A DNA stretch of 64,000 nucleotides from Hymenoscyphus infarciens. Lineage: Eukaryota > Ascomycota > Leotiomycetes > Helotiales > Helotiaceae. Of the stretch, positions 24,443 to 37,201 are shown piece by piece. Position numbers and translations under genes: made by a program. Numbering within the stretch: position 1 is the first letter of the stretch; each line of letters starts with the position of its first letter. Location: positions 496,001-560,000 of the forward strand of contig LLCB01000002.1 in assembly GCA_001414345.1 (NCBI GenBank), read 5' to 3'. The notes under the pieces were generated by a model. It did not search any database. It saw only the letters and a list, made by a program, of their open reading frames with translations, and was not told the DNA's origin.

Positions 24443-27400
24443 GATTTCGTTTTAATAGATTTCCCTCTCGCCTGATGCTTCGTTGATATCTTTAAATAAA
24501 TATCGCGTCCAATTGATTTCCAAATAAGTTTTACAAATAGTCGCTGAATTGCAGGCTGGATTAAACGGGGGTAAAAAGCTACTACGAAGTGGTGTCGAAA
24601 AGAGGAAGAGAATGTCGAATCGAAGATGGGTAAATGTCCGAACCGGCGGATGGAAGGGTGAGAAAGAATGTAGGACGTCGAGAAGAACAAACACAAAAAA
24701 AGAATGTTATCGACAACCACGACGAGTGCACTGCGCTGGGAGTAGAAGCGTCAAAAGGCAGGATGGGCCGCGGGTCTCCAGTCTATATCTCTGGGCCCTT
24801 GGACCGTGACCTTGATCGCAGTCACTGGGCAACAGGAGAATGGATCTGGATCTGGGATCCGTTTGGGGGGTTGTCAGAGATTGCAAGCGGGGGTTTCCCG
24901 TGCGCCGATGATGATGGGATGTTTGTAGGTGAACGGGCCTTGGTCCGATAATCTGATGTTCTCTGACAGCGGACATCCGAGCGACGACGGGCACGGTGAG
25001 TGAAGAAAGAGGAGGCAATTAATGACTTAATTGCTGGGGGAGCAAGTGCTATGGTTTCCAATATCTCATAGGTAAGCTTCTTCGGTGCGGGGATCGTCTG
25101 ATCCGAGACGATCAAGTCGTTTAGGAGATTGGGTTTATGGGTGGAAAGGAGGTGGGCTTCGCTTCGAGAATCGAGTGAGGCTGGTGGGAGAGAGAGATGT
25201 GTGTTTGGTTTTTTGGCGAAGTGGAAGAGTGAAGGGTCGAAGTGTCGGATCTACAAGTTGAGACGTTTGGAAGGGCTGGATGATACAAGTACGGAGAGCA
25301 GAGGTGGAGTGGAGTGGTGTGGTGTGGTGCGGTGCGGTGCGTAAAGACGATCTTCAGTTGCGGGAACCCAAGTTTAAGGATGCCATGGGCGGGAAGACAG
25401 GGACAGGGGACAGGGGGGATGGTGATGGAGGGGTCTGGTCTGACAGGGGAAACATCTTTGCCTTGGACCAGGACCAGGATCAGGCAGGACAGGACCAGGA
25501 CCAGGACCACCAGGACGAGGCAGGACTAGGACCAGGGACCGAGAGTGTACGGGAGTACAAGATTTAGAAGCAGAAGAACCACGAGAAGAACCAATGCAGA
25601 GGAGAGACAGCACTGGCAGGCTGGCAGCAGGCCGTCATCCTCGGCCAACTATGCAAATCCCAAGTACAGTATCTCTCCCTCCCCTCACAGGCTCGCTCTC
25701 CTGCTCCTCCACGCGGATACGGAGATTCCATCCAAGAACGAGGCCACTCCAAGGCCCTTTCCATGCCGTGTGAAGGTCTCGTCACCTATCACAGCCTAGC
25801 GTCACAGCAGCCCTCGACGGCTTGACTTGCTTGAGAACCTGCTCACCTGCGAACCTGCGAACCATGGTTGGCGGCAAGCAGGAACCGAATGAGGGCCGTG
25901 AAGAACCTCGGGAGCCTATTAGCAGACCATGATTGGATGAAGGGTCGATGGTGGGCGGTTAAAGGACAATGGGTGGTGTTGTGGCGTCAGGGGGCTGATG
26001 CATGGTAAGTAGTGAGTGGAGCCGAACTGACGATGCTAAATGCTAAATGTTGCAGCTGGTCCGTGTCCCCAGAGAGCTAGGCGAAATCCGGTCTAGTGTT
26101 CCGGTCTTGCGATCCAAAGGAGGGGCAGGTGGCTGGTGTTCGGCGGTCTGGCAGTGGCTTGGCTTTGGTTCTTCGAATGTTCCACGCTTTCTCCGTCAGC
26201 GCAAGTGAACAATGGCATTCTTTTCAGTGTCTTTGGTGATAGAATAGAAACACTACCACTGCGTCCCCATTAATCATCTCGTCTCACCATGCGACTCGCA
26301 TTAATCATCTCCCTCATCTGGTCTCTCGACATCTGATCATCTGCCAGTGCCATCTGTCATCTGATCATCTGAGAGATGAAGTCAAAGGCAGCGCAGTGCG
26401 GACGAGTAGTTACTAGTCAAGTGTGGTCGGTCGGAGGGGTTGAGACGAGGCCCGACAGCCGCCAGTTTTGCTTCATCTTCTCTGACGCCTGTCGTTTGAT
26501 GCGCACACCAGAGAGCACCACACGGGCGCAAAACCAGAGCCGAAGATTGGCCCTCACCCGAGCCCCTATGAAAAAAGGAGATGAGATGATGAAAGATTCA
26601 TGAAAACCATTTGATTCTTTTCAATCCTGTTGACATCACTCGTAAAGTTGATTGCTGTAATGTAGTCAGTACGGACAGCAATAGAATGGGGCTTGGTGCT
26701 CTTGGGATGCGAGTATGCAGCATATACATTACTGGTACATACGCATACAAGCTAGTGAGTGAGTGGTCTGCTTGATCTGCCGCCTGCGCTTCCCCACGCA
26801 GCGCCAGTGGTCAATATTCCAGTTCCAGGACCTTTCTGCAACATCCAACGAATCAACCAGGCCATCGCTAAACTTACTTCACTGCCACGAGCATGAAATC
26901 GTGCGTGGGCCGGGGTCACCTCCGCTGAAGAAACAATTTTTAACCGCTGAATAAGGACGAAGGTCTGGAGGACGGAGGATTTGTTACGGAGTTGCGCCGA
27001 AGTTTCAATCTCATGTCGAATCGTCCGAATGAAGGTCGGGTCTTGTTTGGGAAGTGACAGTTGTAATTCTCCAGACGAGTCAGGCGTTAATCGCGTCTGA
27101 AGAGAACAGCAACATAACATCGGCAAAGTCCGACCCCAACCCAACCCAACACCAACTTGCGAAGTCAGTTGTCAGCGCTTCAAGTTGCGTCTGTACTCAA
27201 CGTCAAAAGTCCGGATGAATGATGCAAGTTCATCTCTCATCTCTCAACACTTCAAAATTCAAACTTGACCACACAACACACAAAACAACACCACTCCAAG
27301 AGATTCATATCATGGAAGGTTTTGATGCCTTTTACTTCCCCAACCTGGAACCCCTTCTTCTCTTTCTTCTTCAAAATCACGTGTCTCTACAGAATGCCAG

Positions 27401-30400
27401 ATTTCCAAGCAAAAATCGGGAACAAATCAACCTCTACAACGTTCTTGTCACACCGCACAACTGTCTCCCTCCCCCACCTTCGTCATCACCCATCACGAGC
27501 ACCATCTCCAAGCCTCACCTCGCTTTCCTCACCACCAAATCATCTCATCACCAAATCCAGCCCTCACGGCCACTTCACAATCGATAGTTGCCACGGGTGA
27601 CGTGACAGTGACATCTCTCCTCGCATGCTTTTGCATTTGCATTTGCATTTTCGGCTCGACCAACCCTCACTATGTACGCCCGCAACCATCACATCACGGA
27701 GGCAAGGAAGGTTATCTATTTCCAGATCTCCAACCTGGAAAGCGGTTGGAAGTCTGCTGTGATTGGTTGCATCGAAATAGTACCCATCCTGGGGAGCACG
27801 TGCAAGCCAGACCCCTGGCGACCTCTCGCAAGCAAGGGATTTTTGCCACAGGCCATCGCTGACATTTCAGAACCGAACCTAGGAAACGCTGGTGTTGAGA
27901 GATGAAAGGGCATTGCATTGAATCTCCAGGACTTGTCGCATCGGGATACATACCTGAACATTGGGATTGGCAATACCAATACCAATCCCGCGGTAAGTTG
28001 CTAATTTCTGAGACAAGACCCTTATTTTTCATATTAGTTTTTTCTAGTTTTTTATTTATTTAAGCATCCGAGAGGGGACCAACCCCAGTTATCAAAGTTT
28101 CCTACTTACTTATCTTTTTGTGTCCACGCCGCTGCCCGTGGTGAACCATGTGTTCGATCGTTATATATTGAGTTCAATATTGCCTCTTCTCCACTTTTGC
28201 CTTGCTTGCCTTGCACTTTATTCTGTCATTCCCGCTGGAGCTTATTTTTCTTGCAACTTTATCATCTTTTACGTGTACTGCGTGTCATTGGTGTTGTCGT
28301 GAACTCTGCTTCACGACGTGCGACCAGTAGAGTTACTGGATATCGTGTTTCTATATATATTTTGTCCATTCGTCACGGACTCCCTATCTCGCATCTTTTC
28401 CTCTCTTTATCGTCTCGTCAGATGACATGACCAGACCTGACGTATGCGGGGTTCCCATTCAATTTGCCCAGGCCCAGATGCGCTGAAGAATCCCAAGTGG
28501 GAAGCTAGCTACCACCACTAGCTAGTTCACGAAGGAAGCAAACTTCTCACATATTCATCGTCTCACCGCATCTTTTGGACGTACGGGAAGATATCGCACC
28601 GTACGTTCCTGTGTCCTGATTCTTCAGCGGCGGCTGCTGCGGGGTGGTGGGGGTTTGGGGGTCGCTCGAGGTCAGGGTCGGGGCCGAAGGATGGATGGAT
28701 GGATGGATGATGACTGCTTGCTTGTGGGGATTGGGGTGTTTGGTGATTACGAAGGTGGTGAAGATACTTCTATTTGTTCGTGGGGTGGCATTTCATCTTT
28801 CATAGTTGTTTGGTTGAACAAGCACGCCATTGAATGGGTGGTTGGGGATCGGTATATTGTATGGTATGTAACTTTTTGTACATCCGACTACTGCGCCAGG
28901 CGCTTCTCGTGATCTGGATGGAGCCTGACTTGAACGCCAATCCACCAAGCAATCAAGCTTACATATCCTCTCAATCAATCCCTTACACGAGAGGGATTCT
29001 CTACATCCATCTCGTGTCACTCGACTTACTCGCTCTGGTTAAAGGAGTGCGACACAAGGCGACACAAGGCGACAAAAGACATGAGAATAAGGTACTGTAC
29101 CACATTCCTTCTTCCGCCAGTACTATACGCGCGCTGTACCACTATACATGATTCCACCCATCGCTTTCCTCAGCACACCTTCCTCTCTTCCTTTAACACA
29201 TCTATTTCCGTACCAAGAATTAAGGTTAGACGATAGACGATAGACGCCGAGTCCCAGATTTCTTTACCGTGTATGTACACGGATTCTCGCAATCCAGTGC
29301 TTGGGCTCGATGTCGCGTCTTATGAATCACGAAACAATCGGTTGCCTGTTCGTGTTTGATGTCTTCGAGCGTCTTCGAGCGTCTTCTTATTTAAGTATTG
29401 AGTTGATTCTTTGAAACCCCTTCTCTAGCATGTTCTTCGTGGCCTATCTCGTAAGTCACGATTCCATAATCCGAGATCGAGGTCGAGATCGAGAGAGAGG
29501 TCGGGGGCGACGAGGCGCTTGCTGAAGAAACGAATGGCTGGGGCTTGTCTCGGTTAGCGCTGGAGGATCTTTTGAGCCTTGCCTTGTACACCTTACACCA
29601 TCTCCTTACACACCTTACACACCTTACACACCTTACCCGCAGAAACTCAATTTAAGAAGAAGTGGCTCCTTTTTTGGGGCCATTGGGCCAAACTCGGTGT
29701 CGTTTCGGTGTGGATGGGACATAAGGTTGATGAGGTTTGGTTGATGAGCGTTAGGTTGGTGGAGGAAATAAATAACTTGGGAAGGCTGGGTGGGAAGGCT
29801 GGGTGGGCTGGCTGGGAAGGAAGGAGGCCGAGTATGGATGGATGGATGGACGGGATTTTTCGTTTTAGGTTGTGTGTGTTGTTTATGAATGCTTGTTGCG
29901 TGGGAGTTGTTGTTGTCTTAGATATTCACTCTTGTGATGACTAACCGAGTAGGGTTAGCTCACTCTTAGGGTCTTTCTACTTCCTCCTACGTATAGTAGA
30001 TGGTTCCTTCCTTGAAACAATAAACACCTCATTCTCCACCCTACACTTTTGAATGCCAAGACCACTTCCCTTGACCTTGCACTTGCTATAGGAGTTGATA
30101 TAGGATTTGCTTGTTGATGATGAGGGGGCTTGGGGTTGGGGATGTGGGTTGGGGATGTGGGTTGGTGTTGTACGGGTATGGTTGTTTGTGTGAGTGTGCG
30201 AGTCGTATGGATTGATGTGTGGTTTTTTTTTGTTTTTCTATTTTTCTATTTTTCTGTTTTTTTTTCTATTTTTTTCCTGTTTTTTTCTTCTTCTTTTCTT
30301 TTTGAAGAAGAAGATGGGTAAGGTGAGTAAGTGAGTAAGTGAGTAACGAGTATCCTTTTCTTTTCGAAATTTCGACGAAGGTTAATATCTTCTTTCTTTT

Positions 30401-30540
30401 CCGGACCATAGAGATCCTGGAGGTGTAAGGTAACGACATATATTTAAAGGAAAGGGAATATAGTTTTCCTCGTCGCGAGTTCTCTTTGGGACTCTCGAGA
30501 CTTCCCCTTTGAAAGCGGTTTATAAAAAAGTTTTTGTTTT
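24443..30540. other. 6-kb non-coding stretch
   Basis: There is no gene I can support. It contains simple-sequence patches: (GGACCA)n-type repeats at about 25,465-25,535, a TGCATT trimer at about 27,630, (GGAT)n at 28,690-28,710, CACCTTACA repeats at 29,590-29,635, GATG repeats at 29,840, and T-rich DNA at 30,215-30,300. Open frames here are short and show no conserved features. The first part includes the promoter of the 24442 gene. Confidence 0.5.
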
Positions 30541-30542
30541 TC

Positions 30543-30620
30543 GAAGATAGTTACTACAATTCAAGTCATTGTACAGTGAGTTACGAGTTAAGCTTTCCCT
30601 TTAACGACATTTTATAAAGT
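30543..30620 (+). repeat. Left arm of a 4.2-kb inverted repeat
   Basis: The core AGTTACGAGTTAAGCTT plus flanks (GAAGATAG upstream, CATTTTATAAA downstream) recurs inverted at 34664-34722. The arm on this side has about 18 extra bases. The pair brackets the foldback element and the hAT element. Confidence 0.75.
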
Positions 30621-30623
30621 TAA

Positions 30624-31049
30624 TAAACCGTGCGTTTTTAGATTTTTTTTCCTCTTATTTATTTTAGAAAACAGAGAACTAACGTACTCTTCAAGATATA
30701 AGACCTAGCTAGAAAGAACCGCTTATATCTTCTCTCTATTTTTTTTTACTATATCTAAGTAAGTATACTAAGAATAAACTTAATAAGACTTAATTCTTAG
30801 AAAACCCTCTTTTCGTAGGAAAATTTTTCATACCCCTAGAAAGCTAAGTAGTCTCTACTAAGACCCTATAAGACTTGAGACATACATCTAAGTATCTGTT
30901 TTCTTTTTTAAAAAGTTTATAGAGTAAGAAAGGAGGTATAGAGCTCTTATTCGCTGTTCTCGAGAATATAATAACATATGTTATTATTAAGTAAAGAGAG
31001 AAAGAGTGTCCAGGTAAAAAGAAAAAAAAATCTAAAAACGCACGGTTTA
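30624..31049. mobile_element. 426-bp foldback/MITE with perfect 27-bp TIRs
   Basis: The sequence starts TAAACCGTGCGTTTTTAGA followed by eight T, and ends with the exact inverse (A-run, then TCTAAAAACGCACGGTTTA). The ends begin and finish with TA, consistent with a TA target duplication. The interior is AT-rich with no open frame. I infer a non-autonomous Tc1/mariner-type MITE. No second copy occurs in this window. Confidence 0.75.
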
Positions 31050-31179
31050 TCGCTTTTTGTCATATACACGTATCTGAGGCTATTTTGAGAATTTCTGTAT
31101 TTGCTAGCTAGCTTTAAGTATCTCACTCTACACTCTCTTATCTGCTCTTTTTATTCTAATCAGGAGGCTCTCTAAGCCT

Positions 31180-34100
31180 TAGGTCTATACAACGAATTGA
31201 TGAATAAAATATTAATTATTTATTATAAATATTAAATAGATAGATAGTATTTAAGCGATTATTTAAGTGATAAGAGCTTAAATAAATATATTATGAATAG
31301 TTTCTATTTATTAGGCTTAATATCTATACTCTAGGTCTTAGTATAGAGGGTTTATGTAAGTTGAAATTTACTTTCTTTTTATATATATATATAAATATAA
31401 TAATACTCTTAATTTACTTACTTTTTAATTATTGCTAATAGATTACTATTACCTCTACTTAAATCTTTAAAGATATCTATTTATCTCTTATTATTATTGT
31501 TTTATTTATCTTTTCCTAAAAGTTATATTTCTAGTCTTATATAATCTTTAAACTAGTTTCTAAACTAGTTTAGGACTATTAGGATATAATAATACTAACG
31601 TCTTAATTTAAGCCCTATTTAAAGGAGCTCTTATTATTAGCTATCTACTACTTAAGTATCTCTTAGGAGTAATTAATCACGCTTTAATTATACTACTATT
31701 AAACGAATTAATCCTATTATCTAAAACCGCTAACTAGGAGACGTCTCTTATATACTATCTTAACTTTAATATATCTAGTCCTAGGCCTCCTTTAAGGATA
31801 ATACTACTATGGTATAAGCTCTTTAAGCCTCTCTAAACGCCTCTCCTCTAGCCTCTCCTTCTCTTATAGTATTACTAGAGACCTAAGATAAGGACCCTAA
31901 ATCGACCTCTTAAAATAGAGCGCGTAAACGTCTTAAATATGCTATTCCTACTACTATTACTCTCTACTAAGCTCCCTAATAAAAGCTTATACGCTTTTAT
32001 AATAAGACGACTTTTATATATAAATACTTTAATATTATATACTTAGATAGCTTCTAGGAAAAGTATACTAAAAAAGGTAAGAAAACACTGTTTTTTAACT
32101 ATCGATAGACATATAAGTTTTACTCTTAGAACTCTCTTAATTCTCACTACTATAGTAATATCTCTAATATCGTCGATTACCTATTTAAAAAGTATAAGTT
32201 TACAAAGGATATATATTATAAGAGGGAGCTAGTACTAGAGGCGCCTGTTATAATAAATATTACGTCTTTTATTTAAGTACTCTTACTAAGAATTAATACT
32301 ATAGATACTTATCTACGTTTTATTATATAGATAAACTAAGCTTTTACTCTTATTGATTATATAGCCTTTAAATAGTTATATTATTCTAATACTTAACTTC
32401 TACTCTTTAAAAGCTATATAACTCTCTAATAGTTTACTAAGTAAAAGTTTAATAAGATGAGGTAAGAATAAGCGCTTTTACTTATAGAAATATATATATC
32501 TATCTCTATTACCTTTAATAGATAGTTATCTAAAAACTATAAGTATATTATAAGAGGAATTAAGTATTAGATTAGCCTTAACTAGTAACGATATTATATA
32601 AATGTTAAGTACGCTAAGGTAGTTTATAGTAAGTCTAGGGAGGGAATAGTAGATGTTTTATTTACCTCTTTTTCTAGTAATATTAATATAATATAATTTA
32701 ATAAGATAGACGATAAGACGCTTTTAGAACAACGAAGTTGAAGTTTTAGCCTTAGGATTATATATAAAGTGCTTATGATTTATAGAGATAATACTACTAA
32801 TAATAATACCTTTTATAACTACTTTCTCTAGAAGCTTAGGTCTTACTATAATAATAATCTTATACTTAATCTTAATATACTATAGTATCTCTTTTAAGGT
32901 TACGACTCTCAGATTAGGTGTTTAGTGTATTATTTAGTACTTATTACTACTATAGTATTTAACTTCTTAAAAAGTAAGAATATAGAAGAGGTTTTAAGAG
33001 TTATAAACTTAGTATAAAATTTACCTAGGAATAGAGAGTTTCTTATATACTACGCCTCTCTCTCGATTTATATAAAAATATACTATCTTATACTCTAGAT
33101 TATAAGAAGTAATAAATGTTAAGATACTTAATATTAAATTACTTAAATAAGAATAATTCCTATTAATATTAATACTTAGTAGAATTCCCTTTATTTAATA
33201 ATATTTAAGGCTTAAAAATAAAAGAGTATAATCGCTTAATTTAGGAGAGACTTTAGTATATGTCGGTTCCTTATTCCTACCTAGAATAAGTAGGATCTTT
33301 ATAAGTAGGTAGAGCTTTATATAAAGTCTTTTTATAATTATATACTTTTAGTTTTATACTAAGTACTATCTCTCTCTAAATACGTTAGTATTATATAGGA
33401 ATTAGCTAACCTTATTTACGATATTACGATAGAAGAGGCTCTTTATACTCTTATACCTTAGAACCTTAAAGATGCTTTTAATTACGTTAAAATTTCACTT
33501 AAAAAGTAGACTTTTAAGATAAAGTAGTTACTAATTTACTTTATTACTTACGTCCTCGATCTATATATTAAGTATATACTAATTCGATAATAATATAACC
33601 TCTCTTAAGCTCTCTAAATTATTAATTAGATTAAACTTTATATAAAGTACTAATACTCTTAATATAGTCTAATCGCTTAAATAGAGCCTACTATAGAGTG
33701 CCTACTAGGATACTCTATCTACTAGTAGAATCTCCTTTTAAGAGCTTATACTTTAAATACTACCGGCCTCGACGAGTTATATACTAACTTTAATTAGTAT
33801 CTTAATAACCCTTATATTACAACTTTTAATACTAATAAGAAGTAGCTCCTAGAATAGTAGAAGTTAAATGCCTTTTAATATCTAAATACTATACTTTATA
33901 TATATAATTTATTAGCTATTCTAAGCACTAAAGTTAACGTTAAAAGGCTCTTTTTAGAGGGTTAAGATATAATTAGAGTATAGTATATAGTAATAGATAG
34001 TTCTACTTTATATATTATAAGACTTTTAAAGAGTTACTATAATTAAGAGGATAAAAAGAGTAGAGAAAAAGAGAGTAATCAGAGAGCGATTTTATAAGTT

Positions 34101-34422
34101 AAGCTTAGCATAAGTAACACTTTAGGAATAGCTTTATTTAACAACTAATTTATCTACTTTTTTAGCTTAGAAACGCCTCAGCGTAGTCTAATTAAGATAA
34201 TAAAAGCAACTAAAGCAGATAATTTCAAGGGATTTTTATATATATTTAGATAAGTAGGAAACTATACTAAAAGGGTAGAGAATATAGAATATTCTTAAAT
34301 AAACGACTGCTATTTATACTCTAAACTCTCCTTATTCTTAAATAATTCGAAGGGTAATTTATCCGTGGAAAATCGTGAATATTCTGAATATATTCGTAGC
34401 TTTTATTCGTTGTGCAGACCTA
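31180..34422 (+). mobile_element. RIP-degraded hAT DNA transposon with TIRs and 8-bp target duplication
   Basis: The element starts TAGGTCTATACAACGAA and ends TTCGTTGTGCAGACCTA, a 17-bp inverted repeat with two transition differences. It is bounded by CTAAGCCT (31172-31179) and CTGAGCCT (34423-34430), an 8-bp target duplication as hAT elements make, differing by one G/A. The interior is extremely TpA-rich and full of TAA/TAG, but plus-strand transposase remains can be read. A BED-finger-like portion (NSLNSHYYSNISNIVDYLFK) lies at about 32,120-32,190. A block reading QIRCLVYYLVLITTIVFNFL is near 32,910-32,970, where hAT proteins have RCxxHxLNL. The C-terminal dimerisation region at about 33,780-33,960 includes LLAILSTKVNVKRLF, corresponding to the usual LLAIPSTSVNVERLFS. 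The element is certainly inactive. Confidence 0.9.
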
Positions 34423-35559
34423 CTGAGCCTCTCACTGTTATAAGGGTGAAAAGAGTAGGTACTATCGGCTATCGCACTTATTTAAGAGGCTAAAAAGTAC
34501 TAACTAATCCTGGCGAGCGTATCGCGAAGGGGTATGAGGGTGGGGTTGAAAAAGAGCTTGAATCGACGTTAAAAGCGACAGGAAGTGGTGTTGATGGAAT
34601 AGAGGTTACTCGGCACGACCCCTGCTTATTAAGCTGAATCCTCAATTCAGTATAAACCCCTTCTATTTATAAAAAATCGTCAAAAGGGAAGCTTAACTCG
34701 TAACTTACTGTAACCTATCTTCAAACATTTCCGTTATTCTCGAATTTTTTTCACTGCAAGTTTCCTTCTCCTTTCTTTATATATGTATATACTTGCTCTA
34801 CGCTTTTGTTAAGTAATTGCTACCTTATACTATACTTGAAATACTCCTCATTGTTCTGAAGTGAATTACAGGTCTTAATCTCTAGGGATGATACCTTCCC
34901 TCTTTCCCTCTCGCCTATTTTCTATGAAATAAAAAAATTATGAATACCCCAAAAGAACACCTACCTTTCGGGGGGGGGGGGAATGAAGAACCCGAGATTG
35001 ACTGACTGGTATATCGACGGTGGTAAAAATGAACTATACTATAGATGTAAGGAAAGTGTCGTCTTCTTCTTAGATAATTTTGTATTTGTATTAACAGACA
35101 CACACATATATAGAGAGAGAGAGGCCTTTTTATACTCTTGGTCTTGGGCTTCTGAAATTTTTGAGTAAGAGGAATGTTTATTTTTTGGTAGTTTATAGTA
35201 AGGGTGAGGGCGAGGGTTTAAGCTTTTGAAGTATACTTTGCTTCTGCTAGATTATATACTATGCTCTTTCTTAGCTTATCTGGTAAGAAGAAATTCTTGG
35301 ACTCTTACTATAGTATTTTTATTTGCTTTTTTCTGAATTGAGAAATCTACGGCGGAACGTTAAAAAGGTTTGGGATTTCGCTTGTGTGTGATTTTATTAT
35401 AACTACGTTTTCAGCTATTTCGAGTTTTGGTATGCTTTTTCTACTACTCTGTAGTATTGAGCAGTAGATAGATCTAGTAAATCCAACTATCAGCATTATT
35501 TTATTCTAGGTATTTAGATTAATTAAGTTCGTTAAATGAAGTTTGGAATATCTTAAGAG
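34423..35559. other. AT-rich spacer with a G12 tract
   Basis: No gene. It holds the right arm of the inverted repeat (listed separately), a run of 12 G at 34,970-34,981 and otherwise low-coding AT-rich sequence leading into the satellite. Confidence 0.5.
34664..34722 (-). repeat. Right arm of the 4.2-kb inverted repeat
   Basis: On the reverse strand this reads GAAGATAGGTTACAGTAAG, then TTACGAGTTAAGCTTCCC and ATTTTTTATAAA. It matches the arm at 30543-30620 with scattered transitions and one 18-bp gap. Confidence 0.75.
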
Positions 35560-35880
35560 TCTTTTATTTTAATGTATTAAACTTTAAAAGTCTTTTTATT
35601 TAAGAGTATTCTAATATCTAACTTTTAAATCTTTTATACTTTTAAAGTATTTAACTCTAGAATTTCTAATCTTTTAGAGTATTAAACTCTAAAAGTCTTT
35701 CTATTTTAAAGTTTAATACTCTAAAAACTAAAAACTTAAAGATTTTAAAATCTAACTTTTAAATCTTTTATATTTTTAGAGTTTAATACTCTAAAAGTCT
35801 CTTTATTTTAGAGTATAAAACTCTTAAAAACTAGAAGTTATAAGAGTAAATTTATAATAAGAATATTTTTAGAGTATTAA

Positions 35881-36757
35881 TGTGACGGCATGCCGTCCTG
35901 TATAGCCGATATTACGTGGCATATGCCGTACATATTAGCTTTCGGCAGTTGTTGTTTTGTATTGTCTAATTTAGGAAGGTTACGTACGTCCGGGCTTTCG
36001 GACGTACTTCGTAGGGTTCGGGCTTTTGTATTAGCCGACGTATGTCGTTGTTCGGTTTCGTACCCCTTTTTGTATTGTCCGGAACCTCTTGTATATAGCA
36101 GCCTACTCTCCTAGAGTCAGAAAAGGCTAGTTTAGCCTTTTCTTCCGTATTAGAGCCTAGTATTTACATACGTTATTCAGTCTCGAACGCACTCCCATAT
36201 GCCTCTTCTCCTGTAATCGCTCGGTCCACCTCTCACCTAATCCGCTTCGCGTATTGGGTGAGGGAGGGTAATACGATAAAACCAGTAATACGACCACTTT
36301 TAGTTTACACTAAAATACGTTATTTTTAAAAATATATAACAAAACAACAACGCTTTATTATATTCTAATTTTAATTAGAGTCTCTTATTTTAAACTTAAT
36401 AAATAGAAATATAAAGTAAGATTTATCTATCTAGTATCTATCTAGTTCTTAAATTTAACTTCTAAGAAAGCTACTACTAAATCTCTAGAAAAATTTAGTA
36501 AAGCCTAGAATATAGAAGATATAATTATATTTTAAAGATTAAATATAAGTTTAAGCTATATATTAATAGTAGGAACATATTAGAGTAGTTTTAGTAGCAA
36601 AGGTAGGGAGTTATTAGAGGCTAGTTAAGGCGATTTTGGTATAAACAAAAGTGGTCGTATTGCTGGTTTTATCGTATTACCCTCTCTTACCTAATACGCG
36701 AAGCGGATTAGGTGAGAAGTGGAGCCGAACGATTAGTGTGTATTTCGTGCCGTTATA
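35881..36757 (+). mobile_element. Solo LTR 1, interrupted by a MITE
   Basis: The LTR begins TGTGACGGCATGCCGTC and ends GTGCCGTTATA, giving imperfect terminal inverted repeats (TGTGACGG versus CCGTTATA). It is flanked by the 5-bp duplication ATTAA on both sides (35876-35880 and 36758-36762), the length made by LTR-retrotransposon integrases. A second copy lies inverted at 37202-37517 and shares nearly the whole LTR, including TTGTATTAGCCGACGTATG and GAGCCTAGTATTTACATACG. The 518-bp insertion at 36216-36733 is absent from that copy. No gag or pol sequence adjoins, so this is a solo LTR left by recombination. It is much less AT-rich than its surroundings and differs from its sister by transitions. 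Confidence 0.88.
36216..36733. mobile_element. 518-bp MITE with TIRs of about 95 bp, inserted in solo LTR 1
   Basis: The left end starts ATCGCTCGGTCCACCTCTC and the right end is its inverse with a few differences. The similarity continues for about 95 bp through TAATCCGCTTCGCGTATT and AATACGATAAAACCAG. TA dinucleotides flank it (36214-36215 and 36734-36735), and the uninterrupted LTR copy has a single TA at that place, so a TA target duplication is directly visible. The roughly 330-bp core is AT-rich and non-coding. This is a Tc1/mariner-type MITE by duplication; the family is unknown. Confidence 0.88.
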
Positions 36758-37201
36758 ATTAAACTCTAAAAGTCTTCTTATTTTAGAGTATTAAACTTTA
36801 AAATATAAGAGTATTAAACTCTAAATCTTTTATCTTTTTAAAGTATTAAACTCTAAAATATAAGAGTATTAAACTTTAAAATACTCTTTATTTTAGAGTT
36901 TAATACTCTTAAAATTAATAGCTTAAAGCTTCTAGTATCTAACTTTTAAGTATCTTATATTTTTAGAGTATTAAACTCTAAAAGTCTCTCTATTTTAGAG
37001 TTTAATACTTTTAAAAGTAATAACTTAAAATTCTTTAATTCTTAATCTAATAAATGATTTTTTTTTCTAGAGTATTAAACTCTAAAATCCTTTTTATTTT
37101 AAAGTTTAATACTCTAAAAATAATAACTTAAGATTCTAAAATAAATCTTTTATACTTTTAAAGTATTAAACTCTAGAATCTCTTATATTTTAGAGTTTAA
37201 T

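Noticed and set aside
25121..25613. Overlapping minus-strand frames rich in Pro, Leu and Val
   Set aside because: They are generated by GGACCA-type simple repeats; no splice-consistent gene.
28655..29944. Several plus-strand frames of 85-121 codons
   Set aside because: Low complexity from GGAT, GGGAAGGCT and CACCTTACA repeats; no domain, no splicing support.
35890..36114. 74-codon plus-strand frame beginning MPSCIADITWHMPY
   Set aside because: It lies entirely within solo LTR 1 and is not shared intact by LTR 2; LTRs are non-coding.
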